Positions 25,768-34,823 of a DNA stretch of 64,000 nucleotides are shown piece by piece. The position numbers and the translations under genes are program-made. Every line of letters starts with the position of its first letter. Positions within the stretch are counted from its first letter, which is position 1. This DNA comes from Bacillus sp. FJAT-27916 (GTDB lineage Bacteria; Bacillota; Bacilli; Bacillales; Pradoshiaceae), in NCBI RefSeq assembly GCF_001183965.1, contig NZ_LFZV01000001.1, positions 293,935 through 357,934 on the forward strand. Direction: 5' to 3'. The notes under the pieces are model-generated. The model worked only from the letters and a program-made list of their open reading frames with translations, did not search any database and was not told the origin of the DNA.

Positions 25768-26088
25768 GGCAAAAGTATAGCATATGGGTGAATTCGCCGT
25801 ACAGTAAAATGATAGATGCTTTTATAGGAAAGAAAAAAGTGGAGAGAGGCAGTTTTTGAAGCATAGATAAAGGGTAAGTATAAGAATTTGAAGGGAAACA
25901 TTCGGGAAAATTTATTATTTACATAATAGTATAATCTCGTTGAGTTGGATTAAATGTTAAGTTATGAACTTATGGACATAAAGTTTTGTTCAATTTTGAG
26001 CATGTATTGGAGTCCTGAACAAGCTGGGACATCGATGCTGCTATACAGGAAGAAATGAAAACATGGATTGTCATTGGAGGCTGAAGCA

Positions 26089-26850
26089 ATGAGTATAAGT
26101 GAAACTGCGCATAAGAATCATGAAAAGCTCTTTCCGGAACGTCAATCAACCTGGAAGGTCACCGACCCTGAGCTGCTAGAGATCTTTGAGAACTTTGCCT
26201 TTGATGAGGTGATGGAGCATGGGAAGCTGGATGAAAAGACAAGAATGCTGGTTATCCTTGCTTCCTTGATTGCTCAGCAAACCTTAAGTGAATACAAGAC
26301 CATGCTGGAGGCAGCCTTGAATGTCGGCGTAAAGCCGATTGAGGTAAAGGAGCTTGTCTATCAGTCGGTACCTTATTGCGGATTTGCTAAAGTAGTGGAT
26401 TTCATCGACTCTACGAATGAAATCTTAATCAAGCGCGGCATTGAACTGCCATTGAAGCGGCAGGCAAAGGTCACGAGGGAGACGCGCTATGAGAAAGGGT
26501 TTGCCTTGCAGAAGGAAATCTTCGGGGATGAAGCGATTGAAACGATGTACCGGAATTGCCCGGATAATCAGCTGCCTATTCAGCGCTTTTTATCGGATAA
26601 TTGCTTTGGAGATTATTACACCCGCCAAGGCTTGGATTTGCCAATGAGGGAATTGCTTACTTTCTCGATGATCCTTTCACTCGGCGGATGTGAGCCGCAG
26701 GTGAAGGGACATATTCAAGGAAATGCCAATGTCGGCAATGATAAAGAAATGCTATTTGATGTCATTGTGCAGCTGCTTCCTTATCTCGGTTATCCGCGGA
26801 CATTGAATGCGATTCGCTGCTTGAATGAGGCTTTGCCTGATGAACAGTAA
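26089..26850 (+). CDS. Carboxymuconolactone decarboxylase family protein (two CMD domains)
   Basis: 253 residues from ATG 26089, which has TTGGAGGCTGAA upstream; a TTG at 26068 overlaps that SD. Two AhpD/CMD-like helical domains are visible, around 40-115 (RMLVILASLIAQQTLSEY, VYQSVPYCGFAKVVDF) and 165-245 (RELLTFSMILSLGGCEPQVK). Only single Cys residues occur in place of the AhpD CxxC, so peroxidase-partner activity is doubtful. A flavodoxin follows after 35 bp on the same strand, suggesting a redox pair; the substrate is unknown. Confidence 0.85.
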   Translation: MSISETAHKNHEKLFPERQSTWKVTDPELLEIFENFAFDEVMEHGKLDEKTRMLVILASLIAQQTLSEYKTMLEAALNVGVKPIEVKELVYQSVPYCGFAKVVDFIDSTNEILIKRGIELPLKRQAKVTRETRYEKGFALQKEIFGDEAIETMYRNCPDNQLPIQRFLSDNCFGDYYTRQGLDLPMRELLTFSMILSLGGCEPQVKGHIQGNANVGNDKEMLFDVIVQLLPYLGYPRTLNAIRCLNEALPDEQ

Positions 26851-26885
26851 TTCGTAACCACATATTTGAGAATGGAGATGGACAT

Positions 26886-27386
26886 ATGATGAAAGCATTG
26901 ATTGTTTATTTCACTCGAAGCGGGAATACGGAAACCGTTGCTCATACTATTGCGAAGGAGACAGGGGCGGATACCTTTCATCTGCGGCCGGCCTTTTCTT
27001 ATTCTTATGATTACGAGGAGTGTGTGGAGGAAGCGACTAGAGAATATGACCGCCATGCGCGTCCGCTTTTAGCATCTGTTCCTGAGAATATGGATCAATA
27101 TAATGTGGTGTTCATCGGGTACCCTATCTGGATGGGAACCATGCCGATGGCCATGTTCACATTCCTTGAAGAAACAGACTTTTCCGGTAAGCGGATCATT
27201 CCATTTTGTACTCATGGCGGCAGCGGCTTAGGCCATAGTGAACAGGATATTGTGAAGCTCTGTCCAGAGGCGACCGTGCTAAAGGGTATCGCAATTGATG
27301 GACAACATGCGGGGTCAAGTGCGTACAAAATCGAAGAATGGCTGCACAGACTTGGGGTTGAAACCATCAGTCATCGCCGGGTTTGA
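26886..27386 (+). CDS. Flavodoxin family protein
   Basis: 166 residues. The FMN phosphate loop is FTRSGNTETV, the second flavin loop is YPIWMGTMP, and PFCTHGGSGLGHSE follows, typical of flavodoxin_4/NAD(P)H-dependent flavoproteins. ATG 26886 lies after GGAGATGGACAT; the next codon is also ATG. It is co-oriented with the CMD protein and followed by a strong terminator, so the two form an operon, probably for stress or quinone-type redox chemistry. Confidence 0.88.
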   Translation: MMKALIVYFTRSGNTETVAHTIAKETGADTFHLRPAFSYSYDYEECVEEATREYDRHARPLLASVPENMDQYNVVFIGYPIWMGTMPMAMFTFLEETDFSGKRIIPFCTHGGSGLGHSEQDIVKLCPEATVLKGIAIDGQHAGSSAYKIEEWLHRLGVETISHRRV

Positions 27387-27407
27387 TTTCATTGAAGAAT
27401 GAGGAAG

Positions 27408-27438
27408 GCTCTCTGCTTGCTTAAGCAGGGAGCTTTTT
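27408..27438 (+). terminator. Intrinsic terminator of the CMD-flavodoxin operon
   Basis: GCTCTCTGCTT pairs with AAGCAGGGAGC (one G-U) and is followed by TTTTT. Confidence 0.9.
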
Positions 27439-27511
27439 GCTAGGGGGGATTTGTCAGGAGGCAGCCCTGATGACGCTGTTTTGGTTCGTGGGTAGTTCGA
27501 AGGGCGTATGG

Positions 27512-27645
27512 TTTCGCCTATGCACTCGGTTTATCGCTCATCCCGCATGATTATCGCCCATACCGAATAATTTTCGCCCATACTATCGGATTATCGCTCA
27601 TAAAGCTTAGATTTCGCCCATTAATGAAATGATTTCGCCCTTAAA
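27512..27645 (+). repeat. Array B: seven degenerate 20-bp units with core CGCCCATA
   Basis: Cores begin at 27515, 27535, 27555, 27575, 27595, 27615 and 27636, a nearly exact 20-bp period. Units read (T/A)TTCGC(C/T)CAT followed by about 10 variable bases. It lies between two facing terminators in the same strand sense as array A and is not coding. Confidence 0.85.
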
Positions 27646-27660
27646 ACGCGCGAAAGAAAA

Positions 27661-27723
27661 AGAAGGCCAATTACAGCAGAAAGAGTCAAAATGGACAAGT
27701 TCGGGGTGTTTTTGCAGGAAATC
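27661..27723 (+). repeat. Conserved tail following repeat array B
   Basis: Starts AGAAGGCCAAT and continues AGAAAG, AAAATGGACAAG, GTGTTTTTG and GAAATC. It aligns with 16902-16968 over its full length with only small indels. Confidence 0.75.
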
Positions 27724-27759
27724 ATCTCCTTTCAGCTGGAAATCTGTCAGAAAGCAAAC

Positions 27760-27783
27760 AAAAAGCCAGGCAATCCGCCTGGC
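27760..27783 (-). terminator. Intrinsic terminator of the MFS gene
   Basis: On the minus strand GCCAGGC / GCCTGGC with a 5-nt loop and TTTTT follows the MFS stop codon directly. Confidence 0.9.
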
Positions 27784-29205
27784 CTAAACGTTCACTCTTT
27801 TAATGAAGAGGGAGGCAACGAAGCCTATAATGGTGATGACGACAAGGAAACTGAAGGCATATTGCACACCGGCAATCAAGGCTTCGGCGACGATGTTCTC
27901 ACCCGCGGCTTCACCGCTTATCATGTAGTTGTGCTGGCCTTTTGTGAGCAGGCTGACAGAAACGGCGGTGCCGAGTGCGCCGGCTATTTGCATGAGGGTA
28001 TTTACGATGGCGGTTCCATCGGGATAATATTTGCGCGGCAGCTGATTTAGGCCGTTCGTCTGCGATGGACTGCTGATCATGGTGACACCGATGATTAAGC
28101 CAATATGGAGCAGGATGAAAGCGGCAATCGAGATATCACGGGAAATACCTGAAAATAAAAATGTTGTCACAATGAGCAGCGCAAATCCCGGAATAACGAG
28201 CCATTTTGGTCCATATTTATCCATGAGACGGCCGATGACGACAGACATGATACCATTACAAGCTTCAGCTGGAAGTAAGATGAGCCCGGCAATCAATCCC
28301 GTTATTGCTAGTCCTGTTTTGAGAAACATCGGCAGCAGGATGGCCTGAGACATGATAATCATATGGCCGACGAAGACTGCGAAAAGGCCGAATACATACA
28401 TAGGATATTTCAATACGCGCAGGTTCAAGAGAGGCTGCTCAATCTTGAATTGACGTTTGGAGAAGATGATAAGGGCAGTGAAACCAATCAAGATAGGCAG
28501 GATGACCTCTGTACTGACAAATTCTCCGCTGCCCTCGCCGGCTATGCTGAAGCCGAAGACGATCCCGCCGAATCCTAGGCTTGAAAGCAGGAAGGACGGG
28601 ATATCAAATTTCAGTTTCCTTGGTACTGTGACGTTTTGCACGACCTTCCAGCCGAATGCGAGCAGGAGGAGAAAGATCGGCAAGGTTGTCCAGAAAATAT
28701 AATGCCAGGTGAAATATTCAGTAATAAACCCGGAAAAGCTCGGCCCGAATGCTGGACCACAAAGGATGACCAGGCTCATAATGCCCATGACAGTCCCACG
28801 TCTTTTAGGGGGGAAAATCAATAGGAGAATATTAATCATGAGCGGCATTAAGATTCCGAGTCCGCTTGCTTGAATGATACGAGCAAGCAAAAGCAGACTG
28901 AAGGCTGGTGCCAGAGCGGCAACAAACGTCCCGAGTGAAAGCAAGGAGAGGGCGGTTATGTATAGCTGCCTTGTCGTATATGTTTGATTTAAATAGGCTG
29001 ATAGAGGGACAAGAATCCCCATAACGAGCAAGAATCCTGTTGTGAGCCACTGTGCGGTGGCTGTTGAGATTTGGAAATCAGCCATGATTTCTGTGTAAGC
29101 CATATTTAAGGCTGTTTCGTTCAATAACCCTGTAAAGGCCGATAAAAGCAGAGCGGCCATAATGAGGGCTGGCTTTATATGTTGATTCGGTATTGGTTGA
29201 TTCAA
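27784..29205 (-). CDS. MFS drug efflux transporter, DHA2 family
   Basis: 473 residues with about 14 predicted TM helices, the DHA2 (EmrB/QacA-like) topology. Motif-A-like and motif-C-like features are seen: GILVPLSAYLNQTY, the LARIIQASGLGILMPL stretch, and LVILCGPAFGPSFSGFI after TM5. It is a probable proton-coupled multidrug exporter. It stands alone, with no adjacent TetR or MarR regulator. The start at ATG 29205 is supported by GGAGCG upstream. The upstream gap to 29400 contains no gene that I can see. Confidence 0.9.
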   Translation of the reverse strand: MNQPIPNQHIKPALIMAALLLSAFTGLLNETALNMAYTEIMADFQISTATAQWLTTGFLLVMGILVPLSAYLNQTYTTRQLYITALSLLSLGTFVAALAPAFSLLLLARIIQASGLGILMPLMINILLLIFPPKRRGTVMGIMSLVILCGPAFGPSFSGFITEYFTWHYIFWTTLPIFLLLLAFGWKVVQNVTVPRKLKFDIPSFLLSSLGFGGIVFGFSIAGEGSGEFVSTEVILPILIGFTALIIFSKRQFKIEQPLLNLRVLKYPMYVFGLFAVFVGHMIIMSQAILLPMFLKTGLAITGLIAGLILLPAEACNGIMSVVIGRLMDKYGPKWLVIPGFALLIVTTFLFSGISRDISIAAFILLHIGLIIGVTMISSPSQTNGLNQLPRKYYPDGTAIVNTLMQIAGALGTAVSVSLLTKGQHNYMISGEAAGENIVAEALIAGVQYAFSFLVVITIIGFVASLFIKRVNV

Positions 29206-29432
29206 TCGATTACGCTCCTCTAAGCTCAGGTGAAGGTGCTTTGTACATTAGTATAAGCACTTTTTCTGAAAATAAATATGGTGTCATAATAAATGAATCC
29301 TTTCATAGGAGCAATAATCCTTCTGTTTGGTATCACGCTTTATTTTTGATTATTCAAAAAATAGATAACAATCAATTCCTTTTTATGGTATAGTCTCTTT
29401 ATATTGTTATTTCACAATCGAATAGCGTGTAA

Positions 29433-29596
29433 GAATTGGTGCCAAACGAATAGTTTGGCTTAAAAGGGAAGTACGGTGAAAGTCCGTCGCTGTCCCGCAA
29501 CTGTAAATCGGAGTATATCGCAAAAAACCACTGCCACTTGAGCGGGAAGGTGCGATTAAAGTGCGTTGATGATGAGCCAGGAGACCTGCCAATTCC
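29433..29596 (+). ncRNA. Cobalamin riboswitch upstream of metE
   Basis: The core elements are present in order: GGTGCC, GGGAAGTACGGTGAAAGTCC, CCCGCAACTGTAA, and the B12 box GCCAGGAGACCTGCC at 29576-29590. The downstream hairpin at 29715-29743 is a terminator, so the switch is expected to turn metE off when adenosylcobalamin is present. Confidence 0.96.
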
Positions 29597-29714
29597 AGTA
29601 CACACCAATACCTACGTGGAAATAGGAGGTGAAGCGTGCCGGATTGTTTCGGACACTGTACGAATCATAGGGATTAGGGCATGCTTGCCTTTCTTTATGC
29701 TGCGAACAATTAAC

Positions 29715-29743
29715 AGCCATCTTCCAGGAGGGAGAGGGCTTTT
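29715..29743 (+). terminator. Riboswitch-controlled terminator before metE
   Basis: AGCCATCTTCC pairs with GGGAGAGGGCT (one mismatch and one G-U) and is followed by TTTTGATGTTTT. It is the likely expression platform of the cobalamin riboswitch. Confidence 0.75.
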
Positions 29744-29784
29744 GATGTTTTCTGAAAAACGATACAAGGGGAGGAGCTCGTAGG

Positions 29785-32025
29785 ATGAAATGGACACGCA
29801 CAGTCATCGGTTATCCGTATATTGGTGAGGATCGGGAATGGAAGAGATGCTTAGAGGCTTTTTGGAGGGGAGAGGTATCAGAGGAAACGTTTCTTGATCA
29901 GCTGAAGCAAATACGCTTATCCAGGCTGAAGAGGCAGATGGAGCTTGGAATCGATGTCATGACTGTTGGAGATTTCACGCTGTATGACCGGATGCTCGAT
30001 ACGGCGTTTATGTTTGGGATGATTCCAGCCCGTTATTCTGATGTAAGCAGATTATCGAATCTCTCCCTTTATTATGCCATGGCAAGGGGAGAAAAAGGGG
30101 CCGTTGCTTGTGAAATGACGAAATGGTTCAACACAAATTATCACTATATTGTTCCTGAATATGATGGCCAGGAACTTTACATAACGAACAATCGTCTACT
30201 TGATTGGTTCAAGGAGGCGAGAGATGAGCTTGGCGTTGTGACGAAACCGACGATGATTGGGCCGTATACCTTCATCAAACTTGCAAAGGGCTATGATGAT
30301 TGGGAGGCATTGGCAGAACAGCTTATTCCGCTGTACAGCCAGGTGATTGCAGAGCTGATTAAGGAGGGTGCTGAATGGGTGCAGCTTGAGGAGCCAGCCT
30401 TGGTGCTGACATTGGATGAAGAGGAAGTAGCCTTCGTGAAATCGATTTATGAGAAGCTGGCTGCTGAAAAAACAGCGGGAAACATTATGCTGCAAACATA
30501 CTTTGAAGGTTTATCAGTCTATGAGGAGTTGATTCATCTCCCTGTAGATGGAATTGGTCTTGATTTTGTTTCCGGCTATCTGCAAAATATGACCTCCATG
30601 AAGCAATTTGGGTTCCCCGCTGAAAAGGTGCTTGCCATCGGTATTGTGGATGGGCGCAATATATGGAAGGCTGATTTGGTGGAGAAGGCCGAATTGATCC
30701 AGTCCATCCTTGGAGTATTCAAAGCTGCGGAAGTATGGGTCCAGCCTTCCTGCAGTTTGCAGCATGTACCGGTATCCGCTTCGACGGAGCAGAAAATGGA
30801 CGGGAATATTAAAGGGCTGCTCGCATTTGCTGATGAGAAAATCAAGGAAATTGATCAGCTTGTTACGTACTTTGAGAAGCCAGGGATAGTTCTTGGCGGA
30901 AATAGGAGAGCGGTGCAGCCGGCTGTCACAGGGGTGACTCTTGAATCAGAGGACTTTAAACGATCTTCACCCTATCCTGTTCGCCGAGATATTCAAGCGC
31001 AGAAGCTTAACCTGCCGATTTTCCCGACGACAACCATTGGCAGCTTCCCGCAGTCAAAGGAAGTGAAGGAAACGCGTAAGGCTTGGCGAAATAAGATCAT
31101 TTCCGATGAATCCTATGAAGCGTTTATTGCACGTGAGACCGAGCGGTGGATTCGCATACAAGAGGATTTGGAACTTGATGTGCTTGTGCACGGAGAGTTT
31201 GAACGGACAGATATGGTTGAATATTTCGGAGAGAAGCTTGATGGCTTTGCCTTGAGTGAAAAGGCATGGGTGGTCTCTTATGGGTCTCGCTGCGTGAAGC
31301 CGCCTATCATTTATGGAGACGTGAAGTGGCTTGAGCCGATGACCTTGAAGGAGACGGCTGCTGCGCAAGCGATGACCGAGAAGCCGGTGAAGGGAATGCT
31401 GACTGGTCCTGTGACTATCTTAAACTGGTCCTTTGTCCGAGATGATATCCCGCGCAAGGATGTTGCTAATCAGCTTGCCCTTGCCCTTCGTAAGGAAATC
31501 GACTGCCTTGAGCAAGCCGGAATTACCATTATTCAGGTGGACGAACCGGCTTTAAGAGAAGGACTGCCCCTTCGAATGGTGGATTGGCAGGAATACCTGA
31601 CATGGGCAATCCCATCCTTCCGCCTTGCAACATCAGGTGTCCAAGATGAAACGCAAATCCATACACATATGTGCTACTGTGATTTCCATGATTTTGTGAA
31701 GCCGATTGAAGCGCTCGATGTTGATGTAATCTCCATTGAGACATCAAGAAGCCATGGTGAATTCATTCAATCTTTACAGCATACGCCCTATGAAAAGGGA
31801 ATTGGATTAGGGGTGTATGATATTCATAGCCCGCGTATTCCATCTACAGAGGAAATGCTTGAAATTATGCAGGATAGCCTCGAGGTGCTTGAACTAAGTC
31901 AATTCTGGGTTAATCCTGATTGCGGGCTGAAGACAAGGAGGGAGGAGGAAACGGTTGCCTCGCTCCGCCATATGGTCAGTGCTGCCAAGCAATTGAGAAG
32001 CTTTATTAAGATGAGACAATATTAA
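29785..32025 (+). CDS. metE: Cobalamin-independent methionine synthase MetE
   Basis: Catalyses methyl transfer from 5-methyltetrahydropteroyl-triglutamate to homocysteine, the last step of methionine synthesis, without B12. 746 residues, two-barrel family length. The C-terminal barrel starts near residue 410 (PTTTIGSFPQ). Zinc ligands are seen in THMCYCDFHD and NPDCGLKTR, with the acidic ligand in the DVISIE region. ATG 29785 follows GGGGAGGAGC. Regulation by the upstream cobalamin riboswitch implies that this genome also encodes a B12-dependent MetH outside the window. Confidence 0.97.
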   Translation: MKWTRTVIGYPYIGEDREWKRCLEAFWRGEVSEETFLDQLKQIRLSRLKRQMELGIDVMTVGDFTLYDRMLDTAFMFGMIPARYSDVSRLSNLSLYYAMARGEKGAVACEMTKWFNTNYHYIVPEYDGQELYITNNRLLDWFKEARDELGVVTKPTMIGPYTFIKLAKGYDDWEALAEQLIPLYSQVIAELIKEGAEWVQLEEPALVLTLDEEEVAFVKSIYEKLAAEKTAGNIMLQTYFEGLSVYEELIHLPVDGIGLDFVSGYLQNMTSMKQFGFPAEKVLAIGIVDGRNIWKADLVEKAELIQSILGVFKAAEVWVQPSCSLQHVPVSASTEQKMDGNIKGLLAFADEKIKEIDQLVTYFEKPGIVLGGNRRAVQPAVTGVTLESEDFKRSSPYPVRRDIQAQKLNLPIFPTTTIGSFPQSKEVKETRKAWRNKIISDESYEAFIARETERWIRIQEDLELDVLVHGEFERTDMVEYFGEKLDGFALSEKAWVVSYGSRCVKPPIIYGDVKWLEPMTLKETAAAQAMTEKPVKGMLTGPVTILNWSFVRDDIPRKDVANQLALALRKEIDCLEQAGITIIQVDEPALREGLPLRMVDWQEYLTWAIPSFRLATSGVQDETQIHTHMCYCDFHDFVKPIEALDVDVISIETSRSHGEFIQSLQHTPYEKGIGLGVYDIHSPRIPSTEEMLEIMQDSLEVLELSQFWVNPDCGLKTRREEETVASLRHMVSAAKQLRSFIKMRQY

Positions 32026-32036
32026 CCGATAATAAG

Positions 32037-32078
32037 GACGCTCCCTGTACTTTTTCGTGTACAGTGGGTGTCTTTTTT
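32037..32078 (+). terminator. Intrinsic terminator of metE
   Basis: GACGCTCCCTGTAC pairs with GTACAGTGGGTGTC and runs into TTTTTT. Confidence 0.9.
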
Positions 32079-32189
32079 CTTGGGTAGGAAAAATTAATTC
32101 CTTGTAATAGGGACCGATATTCGATATGATAGAAACACCATATATGGTCGATTATTTAACGATGAAATCAATATATAGTATTAGCTAGG

Positions 32190-32366
32190 GAATAAGATGC
32201 GTATAGACGCTTAATAGGGAAATCGATGAGAGTTCGATACTGCCCCCGCAACTGTAAGTGCTGACGAACTAAACATAGTCCACTGTATCGGGTTGTCTCC
32301 TTTTGGAGGTGATGATACGGGAAGGGTTTGGTGAGGGTGACGCACAAGTCAGGAGACCTGTCTTAT
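32190..32366 (+). ncRNA. Cobalamin riboswitch upstream of ribonucleotide reductase operon
   Basis: AATAGGGAAA, then CCCCGCAACTGTAAG, then the B12 box GTCAGGAGACCTGTC at 32348-32362 follow the consensus order. The sequence differs widely from the metE switch outside the core, so this is not a recent copy. A terminator follows at 32462-32494. Confidence 0.94.
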
Positions 32367-32461
32367 TTTTTGAATTTCAATTTTCTCCGGGGAGTGAGGA
32401 AGGAAATGATGGCATTTGAGGGCTCATATTCGATATATGTGCTGTTCCTTGTTATCTTTTC

Positions 32462-32494
32462 ACCCGCTCTACTCATAGAGCGGGTTATTTTTTT
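32462..32494 (+). terminator. Riboswitch-controlled terminator before the reductase operon
   Basis: ACCCGCTCT / AGAGCGGGT with a 6-nt loop followed by TATTTTTTT, about 50 nt before the first start codon. Confidence 0.88.
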
Positions 32495-32541
32495 GCCTTC
32501 GGAGATAATTTCATAGATAAAGGGAGATGGATGCATTGATT

Positions 32542-34809
32542 ATGGAACGGTTAAGGAAGACGGAAAGATTGATTGAAGAGACCGCCCAGGAGTATAAGCT
32601 GAATATCGATGAGCTGATGGAGATGATGGCCCGCGGCAAGGAGTCTGAGGCAATTGAGACAGCTCTTCATTATGCGCTCAATAAGATTGCGATGGATGCA
32701 CCTGACTGGACGTTCCTCGCAGCCCGGCTTTATTTGCAAAAGCTGTATGCGGAGGCAGCGGAGAACCGCGGGTATAAGGAGGACCTTAAATACGGCTCCT
32801 TCTCTGAGTTGGTTCAGACGCTTGTCGAGAAGGGCATTTATTCAGCGGAGCTTACTCAGGCCTATTCGAGAAGTGAATTGGACGAGGCAGCAGCGGAAAT
32901 CATGCCTGAAAGGGATTATATCTTCAACTACATAGGCTTGTTCTTGCTTGCGGACCGTTATTTAGCAAGAGATCATGAGCGCCGTCTCTATGAATTGCCG
33001 CAGGAGCGTTTCTTGGTGATTGCCCTGCAATTGATGAAAAATGAAAAGCCTGACGTTCGAATGAGCCTTGTCAAAGAAGCTTATTGGGCACTCAGTCATT
33101 TGTACATGACCGTTGCGACACCAACGCTTGCGAATGCCGGCAAGAGCTTTGGCCAGCTGTCCTCCTGCTTCATTGACACAGTTGAGGATTCTTTAGACGG
33201 CATTTATTTGAACAACTGGGATACAGCCCGTCTGTCAAAGGATGGCGGCGGTGTCGGCATCTATTACGGCAAGCTTCGGGCGCTAGGCTCTGATATTAAG
33301 AAATTCAAGGGCAACTCCTCCGGGGTCGTGCCATGGATTCGCCTAATCAATGATACGGCGGTCAGTGTCGACCAGCTCGGGCAAAGGCAGGGCGCAATTG
33401 CTGTTTACTTGGATGTATTCCATAAAGACATCATGAATGGGTTCCTTGATTTGAAAACGAATAATGGGGATGAGCGCCGCAAAGCTCATGACATATTCAC
33501 AGGGGTATGTATTCCCGATTTATTCATGGAGCAGCTTGAAAAGGTGGACGAGAACGGGCGCAGCATCGGGGAATGGCACACATTCTGCCCGCATGAGGTA
33601 AAGAGCATCATGGGCTGGAAGGACGAGAACGGCAATCTGCTTGGCCTTGAGGACTTCTATGATGAGAACGATGAGAAATACTTTACGGAGAAGTATATGG
33701 AAGCCGTTAATCATCCGCTCCTTCCGCGCAGAACGTATCGTGCAATGGATATTATGGCACGCGTGATGATCTCCCAGCTGGAGACAGGCACACCGTATAT
33801 TTTCTACCGTGATGAAGTTAATCGCCAGAATCCGAACAAGCATGTGAACGGGAAAGGCCGTACATCTATTTATTGCAGCAATCTATGTACAGAAATTGCG
33901 CAAAATATGTCGGCAACAACGATTGTGAAGGAATATGAGGATGAGGAAGGGAATTTGGTCATCGTCCGTAAGCCTGGTGATTTCGTTGTTTGTAATCTAT
34001 CCTCTATCAACCTGGCAAAGGCGGTTCCAGCCAATGTACTGGAGCGCTTGATTCGTATTCAGGTCCGGATGCTGGATAATGTCATTGACTTGAATACTAT
34101 CAGTGTCGGACAGGCAGAGAAAACGAATAAGAAGTACCGGGCGATAGGGCTTGGTACATTCGGGTGGCATCATCTATTAGCCTTAGAGGGCATTTATTGG
34201 GAATCAGAGGAGGCTGTCGACTTTGCTGACCGTCTGTATGAGGATATTGCGTATTACACCATTCAATCCTCTATGGAACTAGCGGAGGAGAAGGGAGCAT
34301 ACAGTAGGTTCAGCGGTTCGGAATGGGAGACCGGCCGTTATTTCGAACGAAAAGGATATGCGACACAGCGCTGGAGTGAGCTTCAGGCAGACATCCGAGA
34401 TAAAGGAATGCGCAATGGCTGGCTCATGGCGGTAGCTCCAAACTCCTCAACAGCCAAAATCGGCGGGTCAACAGATGGAATCGACCCAATCTATGCGGTT
34501 GAGTATGCAGAGGAGAAGAAGAACTTTAAATTCAAGGTGACAGCTCCTGATATTAATCACCGAACCTATGAGTATTACAAGAAGAGCAGACATCAATTAA
34601 GCCAGGTGTGGAGCATCAGGCAGAATGCCGCTCGCGGGCGTCATATCGACCAGGGCATCAGCTTTAACCTGTATGTGAAGCATGATATTAAGGCGAAGGA
34701 GCTATTGAACCTCCATCTGGAGGCTTGGAAGAACGGCTTGAAAACCACTTATTATGTAAGAAGCACGTCACAGGCAGAAATAGAAGAATGTGAATCCTGC
34801 CATAGCTAA
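32542..34809 (+). CDS. Class I ribonucleoside-diphosphate reductase, alpha subunit
   Basis: Reduces ribonucleotides to deoxyribonucleotides using the radical made by the beta subunit. Numbering from ATG 32542 (755 residues): active-site Cys in QLSSCFID (C209), NLCTE with thiyl Cys C449 and E451, partner Cys in FVVCNLSSINL (C484), and the C-terminal redox pair CESC. There is no clear N-terminal ATP-cone, so overall activity control by dATP may be absent. ATG 32527 directly abuts the SD (GGGAG) and is unlikely; TTG 32536 is another option. NrdA versus NrdE class is not certain. First of three genes under a B12 riboswitch. Confidence 0.93.
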   Translation: MERLRKTERLIEETAQEYKLNIDELMEMMARGKESEAIETALHYALNKIAMDAPDWTFLAARLYLQKLYAEAAENRGYKEDLKYGSFSELVQTLVEKGIYSAELTQAYSRSELDEAAAEIMPERDYIFNYIGLFLLADRYLARDHERRLYELPQERFLVIALQLMKNEKPDVRMSLVKEAYWALSHLYMTVATPTLANAGKSFGQLSSCFIDTVEDSLDGIYLNNWDTARLSKDGGGVGIYYGKLRALGSDIKKFKGNSSGVVPWIRLINDTAVSVDQLGQRQGAIAVYLDVFHKDIMNGFLDLKTNNGDERRKAHDIFTGVCIPDLFMEQLEKVDENGRSIGEWHTFCPHEVKSIMGWKDENGNLLGLEDFYDENDEKYFTEKYMEAVNHPLLPRRTYRAMDIMARVMISQLETGTPYIFYRDEVNRQNPNKHVNGKGRTSIYCSNLCTEIAQNMSATTIVKEYEDEEGNLVIVRKPGDFVVCNLSSINLAKAVPANVLERLIRIQVRMLDNVIDLNTISVGQAEKTNKKYRAIGLGTFGWHHLLALEGIYWESEEAVDFADRLYEDIAYYTIQSSMELAEEKGAYSRFSGSEWETGRYFERKGYATQRWSELQADIRDKGMRNGWLMAVAPNSSTAKIGGSTDGIDPIYAVEYAEEKKNFKFKVTAPDINHRTYEYYKKSRHQLSQVWSIRQNAARGRHIDQGISFNLYVKHDIKAKELLNLHLEAWKNGLKTTYYVRSTSQAEIEECESCHS

Positions 34810-34823
34810 AAGGAGAGAGACTG

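Noticed and set aside
29399-29625. Short ORFs on both strands in the metE leader
   Set aside because: They overlap the cobalamin aptamer and are explained by RNA structure.
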